From NCBI RefSeq assembly GCF_963676735.1, contig NZ_OY781464.1:2451001-2515000 (forward strand): a DNA stretch of 64,000 nt. Reading direction: 5' to 3'. The notes below the pieces were generated by a model. The model was given only the letters and a program-made list of their open reading frames with translations, was not told the DNA's origin and searched no databases. Source of the DNA: an uncultured Draconibacterium sp. (GTDB taxonomy: Bacteria; Bacteroidota; Bacteroidia; Bacteroidales; Prolixibacteraceae). The translations under genes and the position numbers were made by a program. Shown here piece by piece: positions 51,804 to 59,618 of the stretch. Position 1 is the stretch's first letter, and each line of letters starts with the position of its first letter.

Positions 51804-51842
51804 GCCATTTTTTCTAAAAAGGTAGGGCAGAAAAAAGAAAAA

Positions 51843-52190
51843 TCAAAACTTTCGTTCAAGAACAAATACACCACAAACATCTTCACTATCGAAAGTTGAA
51901 CCAACAATTTGGTTTTCAGAAATACGATGTACCTCGAAAGTATTGGGCAGGTAGCTGATTTCGCGGCCATTTTGAATGGCTTTTACCTCCATGCTTTCCA
52001 ACAGCAGTTTTCCCTCATCAAAAGTTCCTTTAACCTTTTCGGTAACCGTAATTTTGTAATTGTTTTCAACCTCTTCGGTAAAAACAAACAGCCCGCTTAC
52101 TTCCTCTCCATTTTGAATGAGTTCCACTTCACCTTTCGATTTTCCATAAGCAAAGTCTTCTTTATATTTCCAGTGTCCGCTAATATCCAT
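51843..52190 (-). CDS. Small beta-rich cytoplasmic protein, unknown
   Basis: A 115-residue protein made almost wholly of alternating beta-strand pattern (ISGHWKYKEDFAYGKSKGEVELIQ, VSGLFVFTEEVENNYKITVTEKVKGTF). That resembles a lipocalin-like or small barrel fold with a starting Gly-x-Trp (GHWKY), as in calycins. It has no signal peptide, so it would be cytoplasmic. No specific family was recognised. It is upstream of and on the same strand as the helical unknown at 51219. Confidence 0.6.
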   Translation of the reverse strand: MDISGHWKYKEDFAYGKSKGEVELIQNGEEVSGLFVFTEEVENNYKITVTEKVKGTFDEGKLLLESMEVKAIQNGREISYLPNTFEVHRISENQIVGSTFDSEDVCGVFVLERKF

Positions 52191-52251
52191 AGTGATAATT
52201 TTGGGGCAAACTTAACGAAAAAACCTTTTTACAGGCCATCCCGTTTTCTAA

Positions 52252-52920
52252 CTATTGATGAAATTTATACCCTACTGAAAACATAAATGTGCGGTTGCGG
52301 GCAACCATGTCATAATCAGATTGTGGAGAAATGTTATTTAGTCCAAAGTGGCTGGAAAATTCAAAAATTAGTGAATTAATTTCTAATCCGCCACCAACAG
52401 CCATACCAACACCAAGTCGCTTAAGGTCGTCTTCGTCACCCGAACCCCATTCAATGTCCCACTCTTCATCGTAAGTCTCTGACCCTCCTTTTTCTTCAAC
52501 TTTTGTTTTACCACTCAAACCAATTCCAACATAGGGTCCTAACATTCCGTAAATCCGTGCCTTACCAACGTCGGCATGCAACTTGCCCATTAACGGAATA
52601 TCAAGATAATAGAGATTAACTTTAGCATTCGAGCTATACGAAATGCCCTCGTAGGTTTCTGTTTCATCCATTTTTATTCCTTTTGTAGTTAGTAACAAGG
52701 CGGTTTCAAAACTGGCACCTTCACTTATTTTCCATTCAAGAGTTGGCCCAAAATGAAAACCGGATTTCATTCCAAATTCATCACTTACCGATTCACCGTC
52801 TTCTTTTAACAACAAATCAGATAAAGTATATCCGCCTTTAAGTCCAAAGGTTTGAGCCAGCAATCCCGCCGAAAAATGGAGAAAAATAACCACAAGTAGT
52901 ACGCTGATTAGTGATTTCAT
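52252..52920 (-). CDS. PorT-family outer-membrane beta-barrel protein
   Basis: A 222-residue protein with a signal peptide (SVLLVVIFLHFSAGLLAQ) followed by FGLKGGYTLSDLLLKED, the usual opening of eight-stranded PorT/OmpW-like barrels of Bacteroidota (outer membrane protein beta-barrel domain, PF13568-type). Strands YYLDIPLMGKL and YGMLGPYVGIGLSGK are also typical. It ends FMFSVGYKFHQ. An acidic loop (DEEWDIEWGSGDEDD) protrudes in the second half. Function unknown. Confidence 0.82.
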   Translation of the reverse strand: MKSLISVLLVVIFLHFSAGLLAQTFGLKGGYTLSDLLLKEDGESVSDEFGMKSGFHFGPTLEWKISEGASFETALLLTTKGIKMDETETYEGISYSSNAKVNLYYLDIPLMGKLHADVGKARIYGMLGPYVGIGLSGKTKVEEKGGSETYDEEWDIEWGSGDEDDLKRLGVGMAVGGGLEINSLIFEFSSHFGLNNISPQSDYDMVARNRTFMFSVGYKFHQ

Positions 52921-53092
52921 AATTTTTGATTTTTGGTTTATAGTATGCTATACGACAAGAAACCTATTTAGTTGTTTCTTTGCTTAAACAAGCTTTTCCG
53001 TAGCCCCAAAACCCATGCTCAACGCTTTACTGGTTCTGTTTTATCATTATTAGTAAGGTGAGAAGCTTATTAAAATCACAACATTTTGGGAT

Positions 53093-53122
53093 TTCACACC
53101 TGAAGAGGGCTGGTTATTTTTG
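53093..53122 (+). promoter_or_regulatory. Candidate promoter of the porin-flavoprotein genes
   Basis: TATTTTTG (53115-53122) fits TAnnTTTG. A TTC at 53093-53095 sits 19 bases upstream as a near-match to the -33 TTG. The leader to the ATG at 53158 is about 30 bases. Confidence 0.5.
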
Positions 53123-53157
53123 CCACAAGAAATTGAAACATTTTTAATCCAAAAATC

Positions 53158-54363
53158 ATGAAAACAAGTTTACTCATTTTAATGTTGTTAAGTGTTGCTT
53201 TTACCACTTTTGCACAAGATTCCGCTTTAACGGATAATCAATACAATAATTCTGCCGACAACCTATTGGGGAAAGACTCAAAACTACTTGTTGGTGGCTA
53301 TGGCGAAGTTCATTTTAATCAACCACTGTCCGGAGAGAGTTATAATAACGGAAAGTTAGACGTACACCGCATAGTAATGCTGCTGGGTTACAATTTCAAC
53401 GAAAAGACTCAATTTATTACTGAAATTGAGTATGAACATGTAAAAGAAGTATATGTGGAGCAGGCTTTCCTGCAATACAAACTAAATAATGCCATTAGTT
53501 TTAGGGGTGGTTTAATGTTGGTTCCAATGGGAATTATTAACGAATATCACGAACCCACAACCTTTAATGGTGTGGAAAGGCCGCTGATTGACAACACAAT
53601 TGCGCCCACAACATGGCGCGAGATTGGTTTTGGAATAACGGGTACAATTCTTCCGGTATCGCTGAAATACCAGGCTTACCTGATGAATGGTTTTAACGGG
53701 TACGATGGCTCGGGTAAATTAAATGGAGCGAAAGGGCTGCGCAGTGGCCGCCAAAAAGGGGCAGAATCATACATCAGTTCGCCCAATTTTGCAGGAAAAG
53801 TTGAATACTATGGCATACGCGGGCTAAACCTTGGGGTCTCGGCCTATCTCGGAAAAACACAGAGTACATTATACGATGGAATTGATAAAGATGATGACGC
53901 AGCAATAGCTGTTGCCGATTCTTCGGTTGTGGGCATTGCCATGCTTGGCCTCGATGCCCGATATGCCATAAAAGGACTTCAGCTGCGGGGGCAACTCTAT
54001 TATGCCAACTTATCAAACACCAAGGAATACAACCAATTTACCGCCGGCACCAGCGGCACTTTGAATGATTTGGGTAGCGCAATGCTTGGCTATTATGCTG
54101 AAGTGGCCTATAATGTTTTCCGTTCGGTTGAAACCGAGCTGCAACTTCTTCCCTTTATTCGTTACGAAGTACTGAACACCCACAGTTCGGTAGAAAATAA
54201 TATTGTAAAAAACCTGGCCTACGATAAAACAGCAATAACAACCGGACTTACACTGGCATTAACCAAAGGTGCAGTGGTAAAAACCGATATTCAATTTGTA
54301 AAAAATGCTGCCACCGACAAATATGCCAAGACCTTTAATGCGGGTGTTGGAGTAATGTTTTAA
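53158..54363 (+). CDS. Outer-membrane porin (phosphate-selective-porin-like)
   Basis: A 401-residue barrel protein with a signal peptide (cleaved after about FTTFAQ, residue 20). LLVGGYGEVHFNQPL opens the mature barrel, and KLDVHRIVMLLGYNFNEKTQFITEIEYEHVKEVYVEQAFLQYKL, spread over residues 66-110, is the conserved front of porins that accompany redox or anion uptake genes. It ends in GVGVMF with the terminal Phe expected for barrel insertion. The FMN-binding gene starts 10 bases after the stop, so the two are one transcript. It may provide the outer-membrane passage for the redox partners downstream. Confidence 0.85.
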   Translation: MKTSLLILMLLSVAFTTFAQDSALTDNQYNNSADNLLGKDSKLLVGGYGEVHFNQPLSGESYNNGKLDVHRIVMLLGYNFNEKTQFITEIEYEHVKEVYVEQAFLQYKLNNAISFRGGLMLVPMGIINEYHEPTTFNGVERPLIDNTIAPTTWREIGFGITGTILPVSLKYQAYLMNGFNGYDGSGKLNGAKGLRSGRQKGAESYISSPNFAGKVEYYGIRGLNLGVSAYLGKTQSTLYDGIDKDDDAAIAVADSSVVGIAMLGLDARYAIKGLQLRGQLYYANLSNTKEYNQFTAGTSGTLNDLGSAMLGYYAEVAYNVFRSVETELQLLPFIRYEVLNTHSSVENNIVKNLAYDKTAITTGLTLALTKGAVVKTDIQFVKNAATDKYAKTFNAGVGVMF

Positions 54364-54373
54364 ACCGTTTATA

Positions 54374-54937
54374 ATGAGTAGCAAATCAGTAATTGTATTT
54401 ATAATTTTTATAGTAAATTCCTTTTGGGGCCTGGCTCAAACGGAAATTAATTATTCGCCCAAAGCACTTGAAAAAGTGTTACAAAAACAAGGCTTAGCAG
54501 ATTTTAAGGCGTTAAAAGAACTTACTGTGCCAAATAATCAGGTATTAACAACTAGTATTAACGGTAAATACTTTCTGATTACTGAAAACAATAAAATCGC
54601 TTACATTCATATAGGACGGGTAAATAGCTGCCGGGCCGGAGGCTGCAAAGCACAGCCGGTATTTATGGAGAATCGTGAGTCGGAATATTTTGATTATTTT
54701 ATTCTGTTCAATAAAGATAAAACGGTTCTCGAAATAAAAGTCTTTAATTACCAGGCCACGCATGGGCACGAAATTACAGCAAAAGGCTGGCTTAAACAGT
54801 TTGTTGGCTACAACGGAACAAAACAGCTAAAAGTGGATAAAAACATTGATGCCATCTCCGGAGCAACAATTTCGGTTTATGCCATTACTGCTGATGTTGA
54901 AAATAAAACAGCCTTACTTAAGGAAGTAATGCAATAA
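54374..54937 (+). CDS. Exported FMN-binding protein with covalent-flavin motif
   Basis: A 187-residue periplasmic protein with a signal peptide (VIVFIIFIVNSFWGLAQ, to about residue 22) and an FMN_bind domain of the NqrC/RnfG type. The flavinylation motif is explicit: DAISGATIS with acceptor Thr165. A second feature is NSCRAGGCKA (Cys86, Cys91), a cysteine pair rare in FMN_bind proteins, possibly a disulphide or metal site. ApbE at 46475 would attach the flavin. The likely role is passing electrons between periplasmic donors and the cytochrome encoded next. Terminator-like stem at 54964-55002. Confidence 0.88.
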   Translation: MSSKSVIVFIIFIVNSFWGLAQTEINYSPKALEKVLQKQGLADFKALKELTVPNNQVLTTSINGKYFLITENNKIAYIHIGRVNSCRAGGCKAQPVFMENRESEYFDYFILFNKDKTVLEIKVFNYQATHGHEITAKGWLKQFVGYNGTKQLKVDKNIDAISGATISVYAITADVENKTALLKEVMQ

Positions 54938-54963
54938 TCAGTGAAATTCAGACATTAACGTTT

Positions 54964-55002
54964 AAAGCTCCGGCGGGGATAGCCATCACCCTCCGGAGCT
55001 TT
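54964..55002 (+). terminator. Terminator between the FMN-binding protein and the cytochrome gene
   Basis: AAAGCTCCGG (54964-54973) pairs with CCGGAGCTTT (54993-55002) as a perfect 10-base stem around a 19-base loop, followed by a few T. It lies 27 bases past the stop, so the cytochrome is probably transcribed separately or only by read-through. Confidence 0.75.
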
Positions 55003-55125
55003 TATGGTTTTAAAATTCTGATAAAAAAACAAGGATATTTAACAAAGACGAATCAGCAAAAAAACACGATAAAGAACACAAGTTTGATTAAATTTAGGTG
55101 TCAAAAACAATAAACGCCTTTATTT

Positions 55126-56970
55126 ATGAAACTTACAAAACTCACCATTGCGGCAATTATCTTGCTTTTGGTATTACCATCCGGCTACCTAATTTATCAG
55201 AGAAATTTGTCAAGCAGCACCAACCATTGGTTTTCAGCATCGGGTAATTGCGAATTGTGCCACGGAACAAGCGATGTTGCCTCACGCGATGCACAAGGAA
55301 ACGATGTTTCGCCCATTACCCACTGGCGAAGCACCATGCTGGCCAACTCGTCGAACGACCCATTTTGGAGAGCAAAAGTAAAACACGAGGGGCTTGTTAA
55401 TCCGGAGCATAAAGAGGCGCTGGAAAATGTTTGTACCCGATGCCATGCACCAATGGGCATGATAAATGCCTTGTTAAATAATGCTGCAGCTTATACTTTT
55501 GCCGATTTACAAAACGACGAAATGGGACAAGATGGCATCTCCTGTACGCTGTGTCATCAGATAAACGGTTTTCAGGCGGGTGAATTTTCGGGGGTGTTTA
55601 ACCTTAATGAAGCAAAAGAAATCTACGGCCCATTTACAAGTCCAATTACGCAACAAATGTTTTCAAATACTGGCTATACTCCAGTTCATAACACCATAAT
55701 TAACGAGTCACGATTGTGTGGTTCGTGCCATACACTAATAACCAATTCGGTTGACGATGACGGAAATTTTACCGGCCATACATTTGTTGAGCAAGCTCTT
55801 TACCACGAGTGGGAAAACTCGGTTTACAAGCAGCAAAACAAATCGTGCCAGCTGTGCCACATTCCTCGTATTGATGAAGGGGTACAAATTAGCAGCCGTC
55901 CCAATTTTGCAGCTAAACGCGAGCCCTTTGGAGTACATAGCCTGACCGGAGGAAACAGCTTTATGCTTGGTTTATTAAAACAAAATCACGAAGAGATGAA
56001 CCTTGCGGCCGGAGAAGAAAACCTTACGGCTTCAATAAAACGAACTGAGGAGCTGCTGACACAGAATACCATAACAATTAGCCTTCAGGAAGAAAAGCGC
56101 ACCTCCGACTCTGTTTACTTTGCTGTTCATTTAAGAAATAAGGCAGGCCATAAGTTTCCTACCGGATTTCCAAGCCGAAGAGCTTATCTCGAATTTATCG
56201 TAAGCAACAACCAGGATACCCTTTTTCATTCAGGTGCTGAAAACGCAACTGGATTAAACCACATTACCGACGGTAAGTACGAAAAGCATTACAATACCAT
56301 TTCAAAACAAGACCAGGTTCAGATTTATGAATTTGTGATGGGTGACACCGAAGGAGAAGTTACCACTATTCTTGAACGCGCCTATGAACCATTAAAAGAT
56401 AACCGAATTCCGCCCGAAGGGTTTAGTGTTACACATAGCAATTATGATACCGTTAGAATAGTTGGAAATGCTGTTTTTGACCCGGATTACAGCAATGGAT
56501 TAGGTTCTGAACAACTTATTTATGCTTTACCGCTTTCGCTATTAAATGGCCTAACAAAAATAGGGGTAAAGATGCATTACGAAACAGTACCCGAAAGTTG
56601 GGTGCAGGATTTATTCAGCCACTCCGAAAATGATGAAAACATTGGACAGTTTAAAATGATGTATGAACAACTTGAGCATAAATCCATAGTAATTGCACGC
56701 GATTCTCTCGAGATGTTGTTTACAGGCCTGAACCAGGACAAATCCACCCCTGTTATAATTTACCCTAACCCAAGTGCCGGTACTATTCAGCTAAAAGGCA
56801 TTAACAAAACCTACAGGTACACCGTATATTCGCAGAATGGGAAATACCTAAAAGGAGGAACCATCAATGCTGATGTTGAGCTAAACTTAGATTTACCGGG
56901 TGGATATTACTTCCTCTATTTGGAGTCAGGTAATCAACAACACGTAAATCAGCTAATTATAAAATCGTAG
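55126..56970 (+). CDS. Pentahaem c-type cytochrome with T9SS C-terminal sorting domain
   Basis: A 614-residue exported electron carrier. A signal-type helix (residues 5-24) is followed by five CxxCH haem sites: Cys42-His46, Cys103-His107, Cys140-His144, Cys198-His202 and Cys241-His245, in the style of cytochrome c554/c' proteins. The middle part (about 320-530) is a beta-rich domain, and the last 70 residues are a type-A T9SS sorting domain (VIIYPNPSAGTIQL ... GYYFLYLESG ... QLIIKS). It is thus predicted to cross the outer membrane by T9SS and end at the cell surface, with haems facing outside. Haem ligands were counted directly; surface location is inferred from the CTD. Confidence 0.92.
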   Translation: MKLTKLTIAAIILLLVLPSGYLIYQRNLSSSTNHWFSASGNCELCHGTSDVASRDAQGNDVSPITHWRSTMLANSSNDPFWRAKVKHEGLVNPEHKEALENVCTRCHAPMGMINALLNNAAAYTFADLQNDEMGQDGISCTLCHQINGFQAGEFSGVFNLNEAKEIYGPFTSPITQQMFSNTGYTPVHNTIINESRLCGSCHTLITNSVDDDGNFTGHTFVEQALYHEWENSVYKQQNKSCQLCHIPRIDEGVQISSRPNFAAKREPFGVHSLTGGNSFMLGLLKQNHEEMNLAAGEENLTASIKRTEELLTQNTITISLQEEKRTSDSVYFAVHLRNKAGHKFPTGFPSRRAYLEFIVSNNQDTLFHSGAENATGLNHITDGKYEKHYNTISKQDQVQIYEFVMGDTEGEVTTILERAYEPLKDNRIPPEGFSVTHSNYDTVRIVGNAVFDPDYSNGLGSEQLIYALPLSLLNGLTKIGVKMHYETVPESWVQDLFSHSENDENIGQFKMMYEQLEHKSIVIARDSLEMLFTGLNQDKSTPVIIYPNPSAGTIQLKGINKTYRYTVYSQNGKYLKGGTINADVELNLDLPGGYYFLYLESGNQQHVNQLIIKS

Positions 56971-56996
56971 AACATTTTATCGAAAAAGAATACAAC

Positions 56997-57032
56997 AAAA
57001 AGCCGGCACTGAAAATTCAATGCCGGCTTTTT
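56997..57032. terminator. Bidirectional terminator between the cytochrome gene and cysH
   Basis: AAAAAGCCGGCA (56997-57008) and TGCCGGCTTTTT (57021-57032) form a perfect 12-base stem with a 12-base loop. It serves the plus-strand cytochrome and the minus-strand cysH. Confidence 0.9.
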
Positions 57033-57049
57033 GCTCGCTGCCGAAAATG

Positions 57050-57757
57050 CTATTTTTTTAGCGAATGCAGGCCACACTCTTTGCCTGAGCCCTGCTCCCA
57101 CCACCAGCGACCTGCACGAAAATCTTCGCCCGGTTGAATGGCGCGTGTGCAAGGCTGGCAGCCAATACTAACAAAACCTTTATCGTGCAACACATTGTAC
57201 GGTACATTGTATTTTTTTACCCAGTCGATAGTTTCTTCCAGGCTCCATTCCATCAGCGGATTGAATTTCACGATCTTGTTACCTTCATCAAATTCAAAAA
57301 ATTTCATTTCGCTGCGGTTTTCCGACTGCGAAGCACGTAATCCGGTAATCCAGATTTCGTTTCCTTTTAAAGCACGTTTTAATGGAATTACCTTGCGGAT
57401 GTAACAACACTCTTTTCGGTTTTCAAGCGATTCGTAAAAACTAAACGGCCCCTTTTCATCCAACAGGTTTTCTACTTCGTTGGTTGGAGGGAAATAAGCT
57501 TTTATGGGCTTTTTATATTTTTCGAGCGTGCTGCGGTATACTTTATAGGTTTCAGGAAAAAGTCGGCCGGTATCTAAAGTAACAACTTTTACAGGCAGGT
57601 CGTTTTTAAAAATAATATCAGTTATCACCTGGTCTTCGTAACCAAAACTGGTAGTAAAAACCACTTTCCCGGGATGCTCTTCCACCAGGAATTGTAATTT
57701 TTCAAAAATCGATTTTTGTTTCAGTTGAGTATTGTACTTGTTTGTTAGTTCTTGCAT
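57050..57757 (-). CDS. cysH: Adenylyl-sulfate (APS) reductase, [4Fe-4S] type of the CysH family
   Basis: Reduces APS to sulfite with thioredoxin. The 235-residue product (ATG at 57757; the frame opens eight codons earlier) has the P-loop-like TTSFGYEDQVI (35-45), LDTGRLFPETY and the iron-sulfur cysteines Cys117-Cys118 and Cys200-x2-Cys203, which mark the APS-specific branch. KECGLH near the end holds the catalytic Cys228. PAPS-only enzymes lack the Cys-Cys/C-x2-C set. No other sulfate assimilation genes (sat, cysDN, cysIJ) lie in the window. Confidence 0.92.
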   Translation of the reverse strand: MQELTNKYNTQLKQKSIFEKLQFLVEEHPGKVVFTTSFGYEDQVITDIIFKNDLPVKVVTLDTGRLFPETYKVYRSTLEKYKKPIKAYFPPTNEVENLLDEKGPFSFYESLENRKECCYIRKVIPLKRALKGNEIWITGLRASQSENRSEMKFFEFDEGNKIVKFNPLMEWSLEETIDWVKKYNVPYNVLHDKGFVSIGCQPCTRAIQPGEDFRAGRWWWEQGSGKECGLHSLKK

Positions 57758-57811
57758 ATTCCTGTAATTATTTTTTACCATTAAGTTCTACCTCATTCAC
57801 GCACACACCTC

Positions 57812-57835
57812 TTCAGTCCTTCAGTCCTTCAGTCC
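57812..57835. repeat. Three tandem copies of TTCAGTCC
   Basis: The octamer TTCAGTCC occurs three times head to tail between rlmI and cysH (57812-57819, 57820-57827, 57828-57835), followed by TTTATCC. It lies in the 95-base gap on the cysH leader side (minus strand reads GGACTGAA). Confidence 0.85.
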
Positions 57836-57852
57836 TTTATCCTTTGCTCATT

Positions 57853-59043
57853 TTACTCCACATACAAAACCAAACCCTTCAAATATTCGCTTTCGGGGTG
57901 GTAAATATTTACCGGATGATCAACCGGTTGGCTCATTTGGTGTAATATCCGCACATTTCGTCCTGAAATTGCAGCTGCAGAAAATACCGCTTCTCTGAAT
58001 TTTTCTTTTGACACCACCTGCGAACACGAAAAGGTAAACAAAATGCCACCTTTACGAATCTGTTCGAAAGCACGGGTATTTATTCGCTTGTATCCTTTTA
58101 ATGCCTGTGGCAGGGTATTCCGGTGCTTGGCAAATGCCGGCGGATCCAGAATTATCAGGTCGTATTTGTCCTGAATATCTTTCAGGTATTCGAAACCATC
58201 AATTACCGTTGATTTATGGCGTTTGTCGTTCGGAAAATTAAGCTCAACATTTTCATCTGTCAGGTCGATAGCCTTAGCCGATGCATCAACCGAATGTACC
58301 GATTTGGCACCACCCTGCATGGCGTAAAACGAAAATCCTCCGGTGTAACAAAACATGTTCAGCACATCGCGGTTTTTCGAGTAGTCTTGTACCAGTTTCC
58401 GATTTTCACGCTGGTCAACAAAAAATCCGGTTTTTTGTCCGCGCTCCCAGTCTACTTTAAAACGTAAACCATACTCCAGCACTTCATTTTCTGAATCCGA
58501 CCCGAAAAGATAACCGTCTTCTGATTTTACTTCGGCTTTAAACGGTAATGTTTTTTCGCTTTTATTGTAAACGGCCTTAAGCTTATCGCCCAGCACTTCC
58601 TGCAAAGCTTTTACCAGCTCTTCGCGAATAAGATACATACCAATGGAATGCATTTGCATGACCGCCGTTCCGTTATAAAAATCGATAATCAGGCCGGGCA
58701 TGCCATCGCCTTCGGCATGTACGAGGCGAAAAACATTGGTTTCGGTATTGTTTTCAAAACCTAACTTCATTCGTAGGTTCCAGGCTCGTTCTATTTTGCT
58801 TCTCCAGAAATCGTAATCAGGCACAACCTCTTCAAACGATACAATTCGCACTGCTATCGATCCTACCTGGTAGTGTCCGATTCCCAAAAACTGGTCTTTG
58901 TTTGAATATACTTTTACCAAATCACCTTCGGCAGGGGTGCCATACATTTTTTTTATTGCTCCGGAAAACACCCAGGGATGAAAACGCAGTAATGACTGGT
59001 CTTTACCCGATTTCAAAACCACTTTGACAAACTCTTTTGTCAT
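57853..59043 (-). CDS. rlmI: Class I SAM-dependent 23S rRNA methyltransferase (RlmI-like)
   Basis: 396 residues from the ATG at 59043 (the frame extends 15 codons further, but that overlaps the exonuclease gene's 3' end). An N-terminal PUA domain (1-75; LRFHPWVFSGAI) and an RNA-binding linker lead to a methyltransferase domain with VLNMFCYTGGFSFYA (SAM motif I), VHSVDASAKAIDLT, LIILDPPAFAKH (the D-P-P-x-F catalytic motif) and LFTFSCSQ. Members methylate C5 of a cytosine in 23S rRNA (E. coli m5C1962). It is two bases after the exonuclease stop, in an operon with it. Confidence 0.9.
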   Translation of the reverse strand: MTKEFVKVVLKSGKDQSLLRFHPWVFSGAIKKMYGTPAEGDLVKVYSNKDQFLGIGHYQVGSIAVRIVSFEEVVPDYDFWRSKIERAWNLRMKLGFENNTETNVFRLVHAEGDGMPGLIIDFYNGTAVMQMHSIGMYLIREELVKALQEVLGDKLKAVYNKSEKTLPFKAEVKSEDGYLFGSDSENEVLEYGLRFKVDWERGQKTGFFVDQRENRKLVQDYSKNRDVLNMFCYTGGFSFYAMQGGAKSVHSVDASAKAIDLTDENVELNFPNDKRHKSTVIDGFEYLKDIQDKYDLIILDPPAFAKHRNTLPQALKGYKRINTRAFEQIRKGGILFTFSCSQVVSKEKFREAVFSAAAISGRNVRILHQMSQPVDHPVNIYHPESEYLKGLVLYVE

Positions 59044-59045
59044 GC

Positions 59046-59618
59046 TTAATTTTTTGAAAAGTTCTTGAAAATTTCCAATGCAGCCCACGCATCGGTAGCC
59101 GCATAATATTGTTGTGCTTCTGTTAATTCATCAGCCTCCCAGTTGGTAAGCTGTTGTCCTTTCGATATTCGAAACCCACAGGCAATGGCTGTTAATTTTT
59201 TCAGGCTAAAATTCTGAATACCCATTTCTTTAGCTTCGTCCTGCAGTTCTACAAAGCCACCGGGTTTAAAAGCAACAAATTCCTGCAATCCTTTAATATC
59301 GTCGCGAATGGCCACACCCGGTTTAATCACCTTATCATCGGCCAATAGCTCCACAATTTCGCGTGGCAATCCAATGCGGTTAATCCGAAATAAAAAGGCC
59401 TTGTTCTTTGTCGACAATTGCAATAATGCCACTTTGTTTACCACCCCTTTTTTAAATGAAGGTTTGGTCTCCGTATCAAAACCAATTGTATTTTCTCTAC
59501 TTAGCTCCTCAATCGCGTATTTTACTTTCCGCAACGAATCTACCAATACAATTTGCCCTTCAAAACGTTTTAAAGGCAGGTCGGTTAATTCTTCGTTTGA
59601 AATACTTTCTCTAAACAT
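59046..59618 (-). CDS. 3'-5' exonuclease domain protein (RNase D-like, DEDDy)
   Basis: A 190-residue single-domain exonuclease. ExoI is TIGFDTETKPSF (Asp and Glu), ExoII lies at LPREIVELLADDKVIKPGVAIRDD, and ExoIII is YYAATDAWAALEIF (Y-x3-D), so the active site is complete and of the DEDDy type. There is no HRDC domain. Such short proteins in Bacteroidota are annotated 3'-5' exonuclease or RNase D-like. Its start codon immediately follows the DUF5063 stop, and rlmI starts 2 bases after its own stop, so the three are tightly coupled. Confidence 0.9.
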   Translation of the reverse strand: MFRESISNEELTDLPLKRFEGQIVLVDSLRKVKYAIEELSRENTIGFDTETKPSFKKGVVNKVALLQLSTKNKAFLFRINRIGLPREIVELLADDKVIKPGVAIRDDIKGLQEFVAFKPGGFVELQDEAKEMGIQNFSLKKLTAIACGFRISKGQQLTNWEADELTEAQQYYAATDAWAALEIFKNFSKN

